Of a stretch of 13,550 bases of DNA, positions 1-6,980 are shown one piece after another (the stretch's first letter is position 1; every line of letters begins with the position of its first letter). The stretch comes from an uncultured Gammaproteobacteria bacterium (lineage in GTDB: Bacteria; Pseudomonadota; Gammaproteobacteria; Arenicellales; UBA868): assembly GCA_913051905.1 (NCBI GenBank), contig CAJXBY010000060.1:1-13550 (forward strand), read 5' to 3'. Made by a program: the position numbers and the translations under genes. The notes beneath the pieces are model-generated. The model worked only from the letters and a program-made list of their open reading frames with translations, made no database searches and had not been told where the DNA came from.

Positions 1-2933
1 TGCAGTTCACCTGGGACGGGCGGCCACAGACCGGCTACGCTGGTGATACGCTGGCCTCGGCCCTGCTGGCTGCCGATGAGCGGGTCCTGGGCCGTAGCTT
101 TAAATATCACCGGCCCAGAGGGCTGATGTCTGCTGGGGTCGAGGAATCCGGTGCACTGGTCACGGTCGGCAGCGGTGCGCGGCGCGATCCAAACGTCAAG
201 GCGACAACCCAAGAACTGTACGACGGACTGGTAGCCGGTGGACAGAACGCCTGGCCCAGCGTGCGCTTTGATCTGGGTGCGGTAAACAGTCTTTTCAGCC
301 GTTTTTTCGCAGCCGGTTTTTACTACAAGACCTTCATGGGTATTCCGCCGTTCGAATGGGGCAGCGGAACCGGCATGTGGATGCGCTACGAAAAGCTGAT
401 CCGGCGTGCTGCCGGTATGGGTCGGGCATCGCGGGAACCAGATCCCGATCATTATGAGCACGGTCACGCTTTTTGCGATGTGCTGGTCGTTGGTGCGGGG
501 CCTGCGGGGCTTGCTGCCGCACGGGTGGCGCGGGATGCGGGTCTGGACGTATTGCTGGTCGAGCAGGACAGCATGCTCGGTGGAAGCAGTCTGTCTCTTT
601 CTACTGACGGAACAGGCGCTACGACTGCGCAAGCTGAATTGGAACAGGCCGGTGTGCGGGTGATGACCCGGACGACAGCTTTTGGCCTGTACGACAGTGG
701 TGTGGCCGGTCTCCTCGAACGGGTCACTGATCACCTGGCTGATCCGCCTGATCATTTACCGCGACAGCGATTCTGGACCTTGCGTGCGAAGTACACCATT
801 CTGGCGAGCGGCTCCCTTGAACGACACATCGCGTTCGGCGACAACGATCGGCCGGGCGTAATGACGGCAGCCGCCGGCCGGACCTACCTCAACCGCTTTG
901 CCGTGTTGGCCGGGGAACGGATTGTTATCGGAACCAATAACGATTCGGTCTACCCGACGGCCGGGGAATTCGCCGATGCAGGTGCTGCCGTGACCCTGCT
1001 GGATGCGCGGTCCACAGTGACCGAGAGTCTGACCAGCGCGGTCCAGGCAAAAGGGGTGGATTTTCGGTCTGGCACGGCACCGCTGCGGGCGCATGGCGCC
1101 CACGGCGTTACTGCCCTCGAGACAGCAACGATTGATGGCAGTAGCTGGCGGATAGCATCAAGGGAGAGCTGCGACCTGGTGCTCGTTTCAGGCGGCTGGT
1201 CGCCGGTGGTCAATCTGCTGTCCCATAGGGGAGTACGCCCGGTCTGGGATGCAGACGACGCCTGTTTTCTGCCCGGAGAGACGAGCGAACCTGTGGCTGT
1301 TGCTGGGTCCGCAGCCGGGGTCTGGAACACCGAGGCCTGCATTCAATCCGGAGAGGCGTGCGGTGTTCTGGCAGCACAGGCGTTGGGGCGGAGCGCGACC
1401 CCCGTCACGGCGCCACCCAAGGGTGGGTGGCTTACACCCATCCGGCCTGTCTATGAAGTCCGCGTCGCCAACCGCAATCTCAAGAGTTTTGTCGATCCAC
1501 AGCATGATGTGACGGCAGACGACGTCAGGCTGGCACATCGGGAGGGTTACGTGTCGGTCGAACATCTGAAACGCTACACCACTCTGGGCATGGCTACGGA
1601 TCAAGGCAAGATGGGGAACATCATCGGCATCGCCCTGATGGCCGAGGCGCTTGGCAGGGATATTCCTGAGGTGGGCACGACCACATTTAGACCCCCCTAT
1701 ACCCCTGTCAGTATCGGCGCCCTCAGGGGCAGGAGTGTGGGGAGCCATTTCCGTCCCTTGCGGCGCACCCCGCTGCACGACTGGAATCTTGCACACGGTG
1801 CGACGATGACTGAAGCAGGACTGTGGCAGCGGCCATGGTATTTTGCAAAGGCAGGTGAGAGCCTCGCCGAGGCTTACGTCCGCGAAACGGCAACGACCCG
1901 GAGAGGCGTTGGTCTGTGTGACGTGACATCACTGGGCAAGATCGCGGTGCAGGGGCCGGATGCCACGGTGTTCCTCAATCGGGTGTATTCCAACGCATTC
2001 GCGAAACTGCCGGTGGGCAAGACTCGTTACGGCATCATGCTGCGGGACGATGGGATCGTCATGGATGATGGGACGACCTGGCGGTTGAGCGAGACGGATT
2101 ACTTTATGACCACCACTACCGCGCACGCAGCCCCGGTCATGGCCTGGCTGGAAGAACTGCTGCAGACGCGGTGGCCGGAGCTCAAGGTGCATGTCACTTC
2201 GGTGTCGGAACAGTGGGCCGGCATCGCAGTTGCGGGGCCGAGATCGCGAGAAGTGCTGGTAGCTGCAGTCGGTGATCCTGCGATGGTCTCCAACGAAGCG
2301 CTCCCCTTTATGGGTGTGATCGAGACCCATCTCGAGGGAGACATTCCGTGCCGGATAGCCAGGATCAGTTTTTCCGGCGAGCTGGCCTACGAGATTTATG
2401 TGCCTTCGGACTACAGCCCGGCCGCGATGGACCTCGTCTGGGACGTCGCAAGTACCATGGACGGTTGCCTGTACGGGCTGGAAGCTCTGGGTGCGATGCG
2501 GATCGAGAAAGGACACGTCACGGCCGCCGAACTCGACGGACGGGTGACACTGGAAGACGCAGGTCTCGGTCGAATGGCATCAACCAAGAAATCCTATATC
2601 GGTAGCGTATTGCGCCAGCGGCCGGAACTGTTGCGTGAGGACCGGCCGCGACTGGTGGGTCTTTTCCCAGCAGACCGGGCCCAGACCTTTAATGCTGGGT
2701 CAATTCTCTGCGCCCCCGACAATGTGGCAGGGCTGGGTGAAGGGTGGGTCACCGGCGTAACCCACTCACCGGAATTGGGCCATTGGATCGGGCTGGGATT
2801 TATTACCGGGGGGCGTGATGCGTGGCAGGGAAAACCCGTAGTTGCGGCGGACCCGCTGCGCAAAGGTAACGTGACCGTAGAAATCGTTTCACCGCATATG
2901 ATTGACCCAGAGGGAGAGCGGCTATATGGCTGA
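1..2933 (+). CDS. soxA: Sarcosine oxidase alpha subunit family protein (5' partial)
   Basis: Large subunit of a heterotetrameric sarcosine oxidase (BDAG type), a cytoplasmic flavoenzyme that oxidises N-methylglycine and transfers the methyl carbon to tetrahydrofolate. The reading frame is open from base 3, so the true start lies upstream; comparison with remembered homologues suggests only some 15-20 residues are missing from about 976 visible. Numbering from the codon at base 3: the N-terminal ferredoxin-like domain carries the conserved RSFKYHRPRG (31-40). The Rossmann dinucleotide motif is GAGPAG (164-169). A second nucleotide-binding segment begins GTNNDS (310-315). The last ~380 residues are a GcvT-like folate-binding domain ending in the usual EKGH and LGRMAS blocks. 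The gene overlaps soxG by 8 bases. The beta and delta genes are expected just upstream, outside the window. The closely related N-methylglutamate dehydrogenase subunit MgdC cannot be excluded from sequence alone. Confidence 0.93.
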   Translation, partial: QFTWDGRPQTGYAGDTLASALLAADERVLGRSFKYHRPRGLMSAGVEESGALVTVGSGARRDPNVKATTQELYDGLVAGGQNAWPSVRFDLGAVNSLFSRFFAAGFYYKTFMGIPPFEWGSGTGMWMRYEKLIRRAAGMGRASREPDPDHYEHGHAFCDVLVVGAGPAGLAAARVARDAGLDVLLVEQDSMLGGSSLSLSTDGTGATTAQAELEQAGVRVMTRTTAFGLYDSGVAGLLERVTDHLADPPDHLPRQRFWTLRAKYTILASGSLERHIAFGDNDRPGVMTAAAGRTYLNRFAVLAGERIVIGTNNDSVYPTAGEFADAGAAVTLLDARSTVTESLTSAVQAKGVDFRSGTAPLRAHGAHGVTALETATIDGSSWRIASRESCDLVLVSGGWSPVVNLLSHRGVRPVWDADDACFLPGETSEPVAVAGSAAGVWNTEACIQSGEACGVLAAQALGRSATPVTAPPKGGWLTPIRPVYEVRVANRNLKSFVDPQHDVTADDVRLAHREGYVSVEHLKRYTTLGMATDQGKMGNIIGIALMAEALGRDIPEVGTTTFRPPYTPVSIGALRGRSVGSHFRPLRRTPLHDWNLAHGATMTEAGLWQRPWYFAKAGESLAEAYVRETATTRRGVGLCDVTSLGKIAVQGPDATVFLNRVYSNAFAKLPVGKTRYGIMLRDDGIVMDDGTTWRLSETDYFMTTTTAHAAPVMAWLEELLQTRWPELKVHVTSVSEQWAGIAVAGPRSREVLVAAVGDPAMVSNEALPFMGVIETHLEGDIPCRIARISFSGELAYEIYVPSDYSPAAMDLVWDVASTMDGCLYGLEALGAMRIEKGHVTAAELDGRVTLEDAGLGRMASTKKSYIGSVLRQRPELLREDRPRLVGLFPADRAQTFNAGSILCAPDNVAGLGEGWVTGVTHSPELGHWIGLGFITGGRDAWQGKPVVAADPLRKGNVTVEIVSPHMIDPEGERLYG
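2911..2918 (+). promoter_or_regulatory. Ribosome binding site of soxG inside soxA
   Basis: The purine run AGGGAGAG sits at the 3' end of soxA, seven bases before the ATG at 2926. It decides the soxG start against the upstream TTG at 2902 and shows that initiation occurs within the coding region of soxA. Confidence 0.6.
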
Positions 2934-3486
2934 ACGTACTTCCGCACTGGCCGGGCATTATGCTGTCGGCGGCTTCGGTCAGCCGGGCGAACCCGGTGTC
3001 ATATTGCGCGAAGTACCGGGGCTCGTACTGCACCAGATCTCAGCCTGGCCAGAGACCCTGTCCAGAGTGGGTGCCGAGGCTGCCGTCGCTGCAGGCTTGG
3101 CGGTTGCGCCGGGCCCCGGGGCGGCATCTGTGGGTGCCGACGGGATATTGTTGCGTGTGGAGCCACTCAAGTGGTGGATCCATGGGGTCGAGGCACCGGA
3201 ACTGTCGGCCGATACGGGCACTACCCTTGATCTGTCGCATGCGCGTGCCCACGTCCGGGTGAGCGGGCCACAGGCCGCTATCTGCCTGAACCGCCATCTG
3301 CCAATGGATCTGCGTGATGATTTCTTTCCGGTCGGTACTGTGGCATCCAGCGCCCTGCACCATGTGGGCATTACGCTGTGGCGTTCCAATGACGGTTTCG
3401 ATCTTTTCCTGCCCCGGGGATTCGCATTGTCTACGTGGGAAATCCTGATTGAGACTGCCGCACAATTCGGCGCTGAAGTGAAGTAA
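2926..3486 (+). CDS. soxG: Sarcosine oxidase gamma subunit
   Basis: Gamma subunit of the tetrameric oxidase (186 residues, normal for the family). It has a GcvT-like fold and packs against the alpha subunit. Recognisable family blocks are EPLKWWIHG, LDLSHAR, the LPMDLR block followed by FFPVGTVASSALHHVGITLW, and the C-terminal WEILIETAAQFG. The start is taken as the ATG at 2926 because GGGAG at 2912-2916 lies nine bases ahead of it. An in-frame TTG at 2902 would remove that ribosome site. The first eight bases lie inside the 3' end of soxA, so translation is probably coupled and the two subunits made in equal amounts. If the complex is N-methylglutamate dehydrogenase instead, this would be MgdD. 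Confidence 0.9.
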   Translation: MAERTSALAGHYAVGGFGQPGEPGVILREVPGLVLHQISAWPETLSRVGAEAAVAAGLAVAPGPGAASVGADGILLRVEPLKWWIHGVEAPELSADTGTTLDLSHARAHVRVSGPQAAICLNRHLPMDLRDDFFPVGTVASSALHHVGITLWRSNDGFDLFLPRGFALSTWEILIETAAQFGAEVK

Positions 3487-3551
3487 CCGTCCCTTTGGCG
3501 GTACCTCATAAGTCAAGGCCCAGGTCCCTGCGCCACAGACAGTACCGCATC

Positions 3552-3560
3552 GGGGAGGGA
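3552..3560 (+). promoter_or_regulatory. Strong ribosome binding site deciding the GTG start of the glycosylase
   Basis: GGGGAGGGA ends six bases before the GTG at 3567. It is the only good Shine-Dalgarno sequence near the possible starts, so the 24 residues encoded between the TTG at 3495 and this GTG are probably not translated. Confidence 0.6.
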
Positions 3561-3566
3561 AAACCT

Positions 3567-4268
3567 GTGGCCGAGCTGCCGTTGCTGCTTGCCGACCTGC
3601 ACCTGTCGTTGCCGGTGGATACGGAGATTAAGTTACGGCTGAACCCTGATGCGGACCCGGACTGGAACCGGCAAAGAGCGCTGGATCTTGTCATTGGTGC
3701 GGGATTCACCGCCGCGGGCCCACTCAGAGCCGGTAAAAAGGGGTTCTCTATGCCGGCAAAGCGTATCCAGAGTCTGCCGGACACCGTCACAAAGGGCATG
3801 CGGTTACTGGTTGTCGGATTGAACCCCAGTCCCTATTCAGCGGATCACGGTATCGGTTACTGCCGACCGGGCAACCGTTTCTGGCCCGCAGCGCTTGAAG
3901 CGGGACTGGTCAGTGTCGACCGGGATCCGCGACATGCCTTGCTGGAACATGGTCTGGGTATGACGGATCTGGTACGTCGGACCACTCGCCGGGCCGATCA
4001 GATCGACCCGGAGGAATTCGCTGGCGGGTTTGCCCGGGTCGAGCGCCTCGCTGACTGGCTGAAGCCCAAGGTCTGTTGTTTTGTCGGGCTCGGCGGCTGG
4101 CGTATCGTGGTGGATCGAAAGGCTGTCGCCGGCCCGCAGAACCGTCGGCTCGGTGGTCGGCGGGTTTATGTCATGCCCCACACCAGCGGCCTGAATTCCC
4201 ACAGTCGACTGTCCGATCTGGCGGCACACCTGCAGGCGGTCGGCACCATGGCGGTCCGCGCCGGTTAA
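3567..4268 (+). CDS. TDG/Mug-type (G/U mismatch) uracil-DNA glycosylase with extra N-terminal domain
   Basis: Base-excision repair enzyme that should remove uracil or thymine from G:U/G:T mispairs. The glycosylase core runs from about residue 78. It has GLNPS (84-88) with the catalytic-loop Asn86, then GYCRPGNRFWPA with the helix that follows, GMTDLV (131-136), CFVGLGGW (171-178) and the second active-site motif MPHTSGLNSHS (203-213), matching Mug SGL. E. coli Mug is about 168 residues; this protein has 233 because of a leading domain of about 75 residues with alternating strands and helices (an LRLNP block, then WNRQRALDLVIGAGF). I do not recognise that domain with certainty; it resembles the tail of a Rossmann-type methyltransferase. 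The GTG start is chosen because GGGGAGGGA lies six bases before it; an in-frame TTG at 3495 has no ribosome site. It follows soxG after 80 bases and may be cotranscribed. No functional link to sarcosine is evident. Confidence 0.85.
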   Translation: MAELPLLLADLHLSLPVDTEIKLRLNPDADPDWNRQRALDLVIGAGFTAAGPLRAGKKGFSMPAKRIQSLPDTVTKGMRLLVVGLNPSPYSADHGIGYCRPGNRFWPAALEAGLVSVDRDPRHALLEHGLGMTDLVRRTTRRADQIDPEEFAGGFARVERLADWLKPKVCCFVGLGGWRIVVDRKAVAGPQNRRLGGRRVYVMPHTSGLNSHSRLSDLAAHLQAVGTMAVRAG

Positions 4269-4269
4269 C

Positions 4270-5175
4270 TCAGGAGTCCTCCGGTGAGTCGTTGAAGAAC
4301 TCGTTTTGACTCCAGTCAAACGAACCGTCATCTCGTTCTCTCACTGCCTGTTTCCATCCTACGGTCTCAGCGCGTTGCTTGAAATGCACACCTTCGGGCG
4401 AGTGTCGTGAAATACCATCGAATAGGGTTGCCAGCGTCTGTGTAGATGCGAGTCCCATGTTTTCAAGGGCCTGGTTGACCATCAGCTTCTGCATGATCAG
4501 CTGGTTACGGGGCACCCTTGAGATGCGTGTGGCGAGCGCCTCGGTGGCACTGTCCAGTTCCGCAGCCGGATGTGCCTCGCCCAGGCCCCACTCGGCAGCC
4601 TGGCAGCCATCGATGAGATCACCCGTCAGTAGAAGGCGTTTGGCCCGTTCCGCGCCCAGCCTATAGACCCACATCGCCGTGGTCGGAGTACCCCAAACCC
4701 GGGCCGTTGGATAGCCGATTCTCGCGTCTTCGGCTATCAGTAACAGGTCGGAACAGAGCGCAAGATCACTGCCGCCGGCAATGGCGTGCCCTTGGATTTT
4801 GCAGATTACCGGTAACAGCGATCGCCACAGGCTCATGAAGTGATCGGTGTTGCGTTTCATGAAAGACAGATCTTTCATGGGGTCCCAGGGCATATCCTGA
4901 ATACCGGGATTGGTGCCGGGAGATTCGGCATAGGTCTTGAGGTCGTATCCGGCGCAGAACGCCTTGCCGTTACCGGAGAGAACCATGACCCGCGCCAACG
5001 GGTCATGGTTCGCCCGTTCGACGGCATCCTCGAGCAGGGCCGGGATCTCCGAATCGATCGCGTTCAGGGCTTCGGGGCGATTGAGCGTAATCCGGACGAT
5101 TCGCCCATCGCGCTGGTACAGGACTTTAGTGTCGGACATATCGGTGTCTATATTGTACGGCCCATAATGCTGCAT
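4270..5175 (-). CDS. Crotonase-fold (enoyl-CoA hydratase/isomerase superfamily) protein
   Basis: Cytoplasmic protein of the crotonase superfamily, acting on an acyl-CoA thioester of unknown identity. The N-terminal block ITLNRPEALNAID and the two oxyanion-hole regions, GNGKAFCAGYDL (Ala75) and IAGGSDLAL (Gly135), are clear. The two catalytic glutamates of classic enoyl-CoA hydratase are replaced: Asp137 stands at the first position (GGSDL) and Thr157 at the second (YPTAR). Simple hydratase activity is therefore doubtful. Residues 159-170 (RVWGTPTTAMWV) mark a recognisable subfamily usually just labelled enoyl-CoA hydratase. The ATG at 5175 overlaps the preceding stop codon by one base (TAATG) and has GGGGA nearby. 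A second start at 5139 (MSDTKVLY, 289 residues) fits the usual family beginning better but has no ribosome site. Its stop is one base from that of the convergent glycosylase gene. Confidence 0.88.
   Translation of the reverse strand: MQHYGPYNIDTDMSDTKVLYQRDGRIVRITLNRPEALNAIDSEIPALLEDAVERANHDPLARVMVLSGNGKAFCAGYDLKTYAESPGTNPGIQDMPWDPMKDLSFMKRNTDHFMSLWRSLLPVICKIQGHAIAGGSDLALCSDLLLIAEDARIGYPTARVWGTPTTAMWVYRLGAERAKRLLLTGDLIDGCQAAEWGLGEAHPAAELDSATEALATRISRVPRNQLIMQKLMVNQALENMGLASTQTLATLFDGISRHSPEGVHFKQRAETVGWKQAVRERDDGSFDWSQNEFFNDSPEDS
4301..4323. repeat. Inverted repeat at the convergent gene ends
   Basis: TCGTTTTGACT and AGTCAAACGA form a near-perfect hairpin (one bulged T, effective loop TCCA) inside the 3' end of the crotonase gene, 33 bases past the glycosylase stop on the other strand. 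It could stop + strand transcription from the sox side, since no room exists between the convergent stops. No T-run follows on either strand, so a classic intrinsic terminator is not shown. It may be only coding sequence. Confidence 0.25.
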
Positions 5176-6980
5176 TAATCCCCGTGAATATCAATCAGTT
5201 TGCAGAGTGCATTCTCGGTGCCAACGGATATATATGCCTCCAATTCAGTGCCACTCAAAAAGGTGGCATGACCCAGCCACCCGGCATAGAGATAGCCTGG
5301 ATAGAGTGCCTCGACATCCGGGCGAAGACGCCCGGAAAACCCGATCCCGGATACCGTTCCCTGGTTGGCAAATACCACCATCTTGGGAATCTCGTTTGTC
5401 GCTCTGTCCACAGCCCATCCTTCAATTCGGGCACCGATCGTATTGCCATCACTGATCATTGAGATCTTGTCTATGTAGCCCTCACAGTTAGTGGTGGTGC
5501 CATTTCCCAGAAAAGTAGCAAGCGGCTGCCCAACTATCTGCCCGATTTCACTGCCGTAGAAACTCAAACGATGTTCCCTGAGAAATTCCGAGTCGCGCAG
5601 AATTCTGTCTGGTGTCGGGAACAAGCGGGTCAGGTATTTAAGATCCACAACACCCGCCAATATTGAAGTTACACCTGCTTGTTTTCTGTTGATCCAGTCC
5701 CTGGAATAGTCGTCTAGCTTCACCTGGTAGGTCAGCACATGAATCAGACTGAAAATGGCCAAGAACACAGCTACGGCGTCTAACCGGATTCGAGACTTCA
5801 GTTCACGTACGTCAACGGTGACTAATGTGCCAATGGCTGCGATCCAGAAAAGGATGGCAGCCGTGCCATATCTGTTGGTTGTAGCTTGCCTGATACCAAG
5901 ATCCAGACGTCCTATCCCAGTGACCAGCGCCGTGGTTAGACAGAATACTGCCAAGCAGATAAAAAGGCGCGAGCCAGTAGTCGTGAAATAAACGTGCTTC
6001 CTGTCAATGACAAATAGTATTCCAAAACTGGTCATTATCAGGATTCCAAACATTCCTATAACCAGTGCAAGATCGGGCCACTCCGGAGAAAGCGGCGTCC
6101 CCAGGAGGACAGCGCTGTATTGAATCAACGACCAAGCTTTTTCCGGCAATTGATCCAGCAATCTGGAAAAGGGCACACCTGATTCGTAATCTTTGAGATA
6201 GAGCCACCAGACTAGACAGCCCGAGAAAAAGAAAACCGCAAGCTTTTTTGCACTCCATTTTCTGTGGACTCCGAGCAGTAGGCCGACCGGCCAGACAAGC
6301 AGTCCATTGGACATCGTGAAGCTTGCCAGCATTGCGGAAATCAGTCCCAGTAGAAAATGCCGGGTACGGATAATGAGATTGGTACGTATCGACGAGGACT
6401 GTGGTTTGAGCAGGAGCAGGAAAGTCACTGTGCCGAACAAGAAAACCCCGATGATCTGTATTTGAAATGGCCAGATCAGATTATTCAGTTGCACCGTGGA
6501 AAACATCAGAGTGAAAAGGAACCCGGTGACGGCCGTCTTCCAGTAGATATTAAAGGGGAGGGTCTGAAATACGACCCGGGTCAGAACGACTGTATGCAGT
6601 GTGTGGGCCAATAACAGTATGACCAAGGTGAATAATCCGAATCCGCCGAAGAATTTGAGATCAGTAAAAAAGAAAAGTCGGGGGACGAGAATGCGGTGTT
6701 CGTTATGCTGGTGATGTGCCGCGAGCCACGCGGAACCGGAGCCTGTCTCCGCGTTGACCCAGGCGTGAATGATGGACCATTCGTCCATGATGGGGACTGG
6801 GCGATAATCATTAAACACCCAGTACAGGGTTCCTGAAACAGTGACGATCGCTGCCACGAGCAGAAATACTGTCAGTGCTAAGGTGATCACGCGGTCTGGG
6901 AGACCTTGCGCTTCGGTATTTTCAAAAATGCCGAAGAGAGGGCGACCGGATGCCTTGCTACTGATGTGTTTAATGATCAA
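5175..6980 (-). CDS. Polytopic GT-C-like membrane protein with C-terminal soluble domain
   Basis: Unrecognised integral membrane protein (601 residues) with about ten hydrophobic segments between residues 30 and 416. The first is at about 30-55 and is followed by an exposed loop with MDEW (65-68) and HHQHNEHR (89-96). An acidic pair after the first membrane span is typical of GT-C glycosyltransferases, which use polyprenyl-phosphate sugars on the outer face of the inner membrane. NRYGT (369-373) before a late span also fits. Residues about 499-601 form a beta-rich tail with GWAVD (521-525) and AGWLGHATF, probably periplasmic. The first codon is TTG, overlapping the stop of the preceding gene in TTGA; no ATG occurs until residue 65. 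Base composition is lower in GC than the sox and amidohydrolase genes. Substrate and partner are unknown. A role in decorating surface polysaccharide or protein is inference only. Confidence 0.75.
   Translation of the reverse strand: MIIKHISSKASGRPLFGIFENTEAQGLPDRVITLALTVFLLVAAIVTVSGTLYWVFNDYRPVPIMDEWSIIHAWVNAETGSGSAWLAAHHQHNEHRILVPRLFFFTDLKFFGGFGLFTLVILLLAHTLHTVVLTRVVFQTLPFNIYWKTAVTGFLFTLMFSTVQLNNLIWPFQIQIIGVFLFGTVTFLLLLKPQSSSIRTNLIIRTRHFLLGLISAMLASFTMSNGLLVWPVGLLLGVHRKWSAKKLAVFFFSGCLVWWLYLKDYESGVPFSRLLDQLPEKAWSLIQYSAVLLGTPLSPEWPDLALVIGMFGILIMTSFGILFVIDRKHVYFTTTGSRLFICLAVFCLTTALVTGIGRLDLGIRQATTNRYGTAAILFWIAAIGTLVTVDVRELKSRIRLDAVAVFLAIFSLIHVLTYQVKLDDYSRDWINRKQAGVTSILAGVVDLKYLTRLFPTPDRILRDSEFLREHRLSFYGSEIGQIVGQPLATFLGNGTTTNCEGYIDKISMISDGNTIGARIEGWAVDRATNEIPKMVVFANQGTVSGIGFSGRLRPDVEALYPGYLYAGWLGHATFLSGTELEAYISVGTENALCKLIDIHGD

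Noticed and set aside
1188..1796. Long - strand open frame of 202 codons opposite soxA
   Set aside because: It lies entirely inside a strongly recognised gene, its translation resembles no family, and GC-rich coding DNA commonly leaves the opposite strand open.
1929..2516. Long - strand open frame of 195 codons opposite the folate-binding domain of soxA
   Set aside because: Same reasons: full overlap with a conserved gene and a low-complexity His/Arg/Pro-rich translation.
2902..2925. TTG start giving soxG eight more residues
   Set aside because: The good ribosome site GGGAG at 2912-2916 would fall inside the gene; it correctly serves the ATG at 2926.
3495..3566. TTG start extending the glycosylase by 24 residues
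   Set aside because: There is no ribosome site before it, whereas the GTG at 3567 has a near-ideal one.
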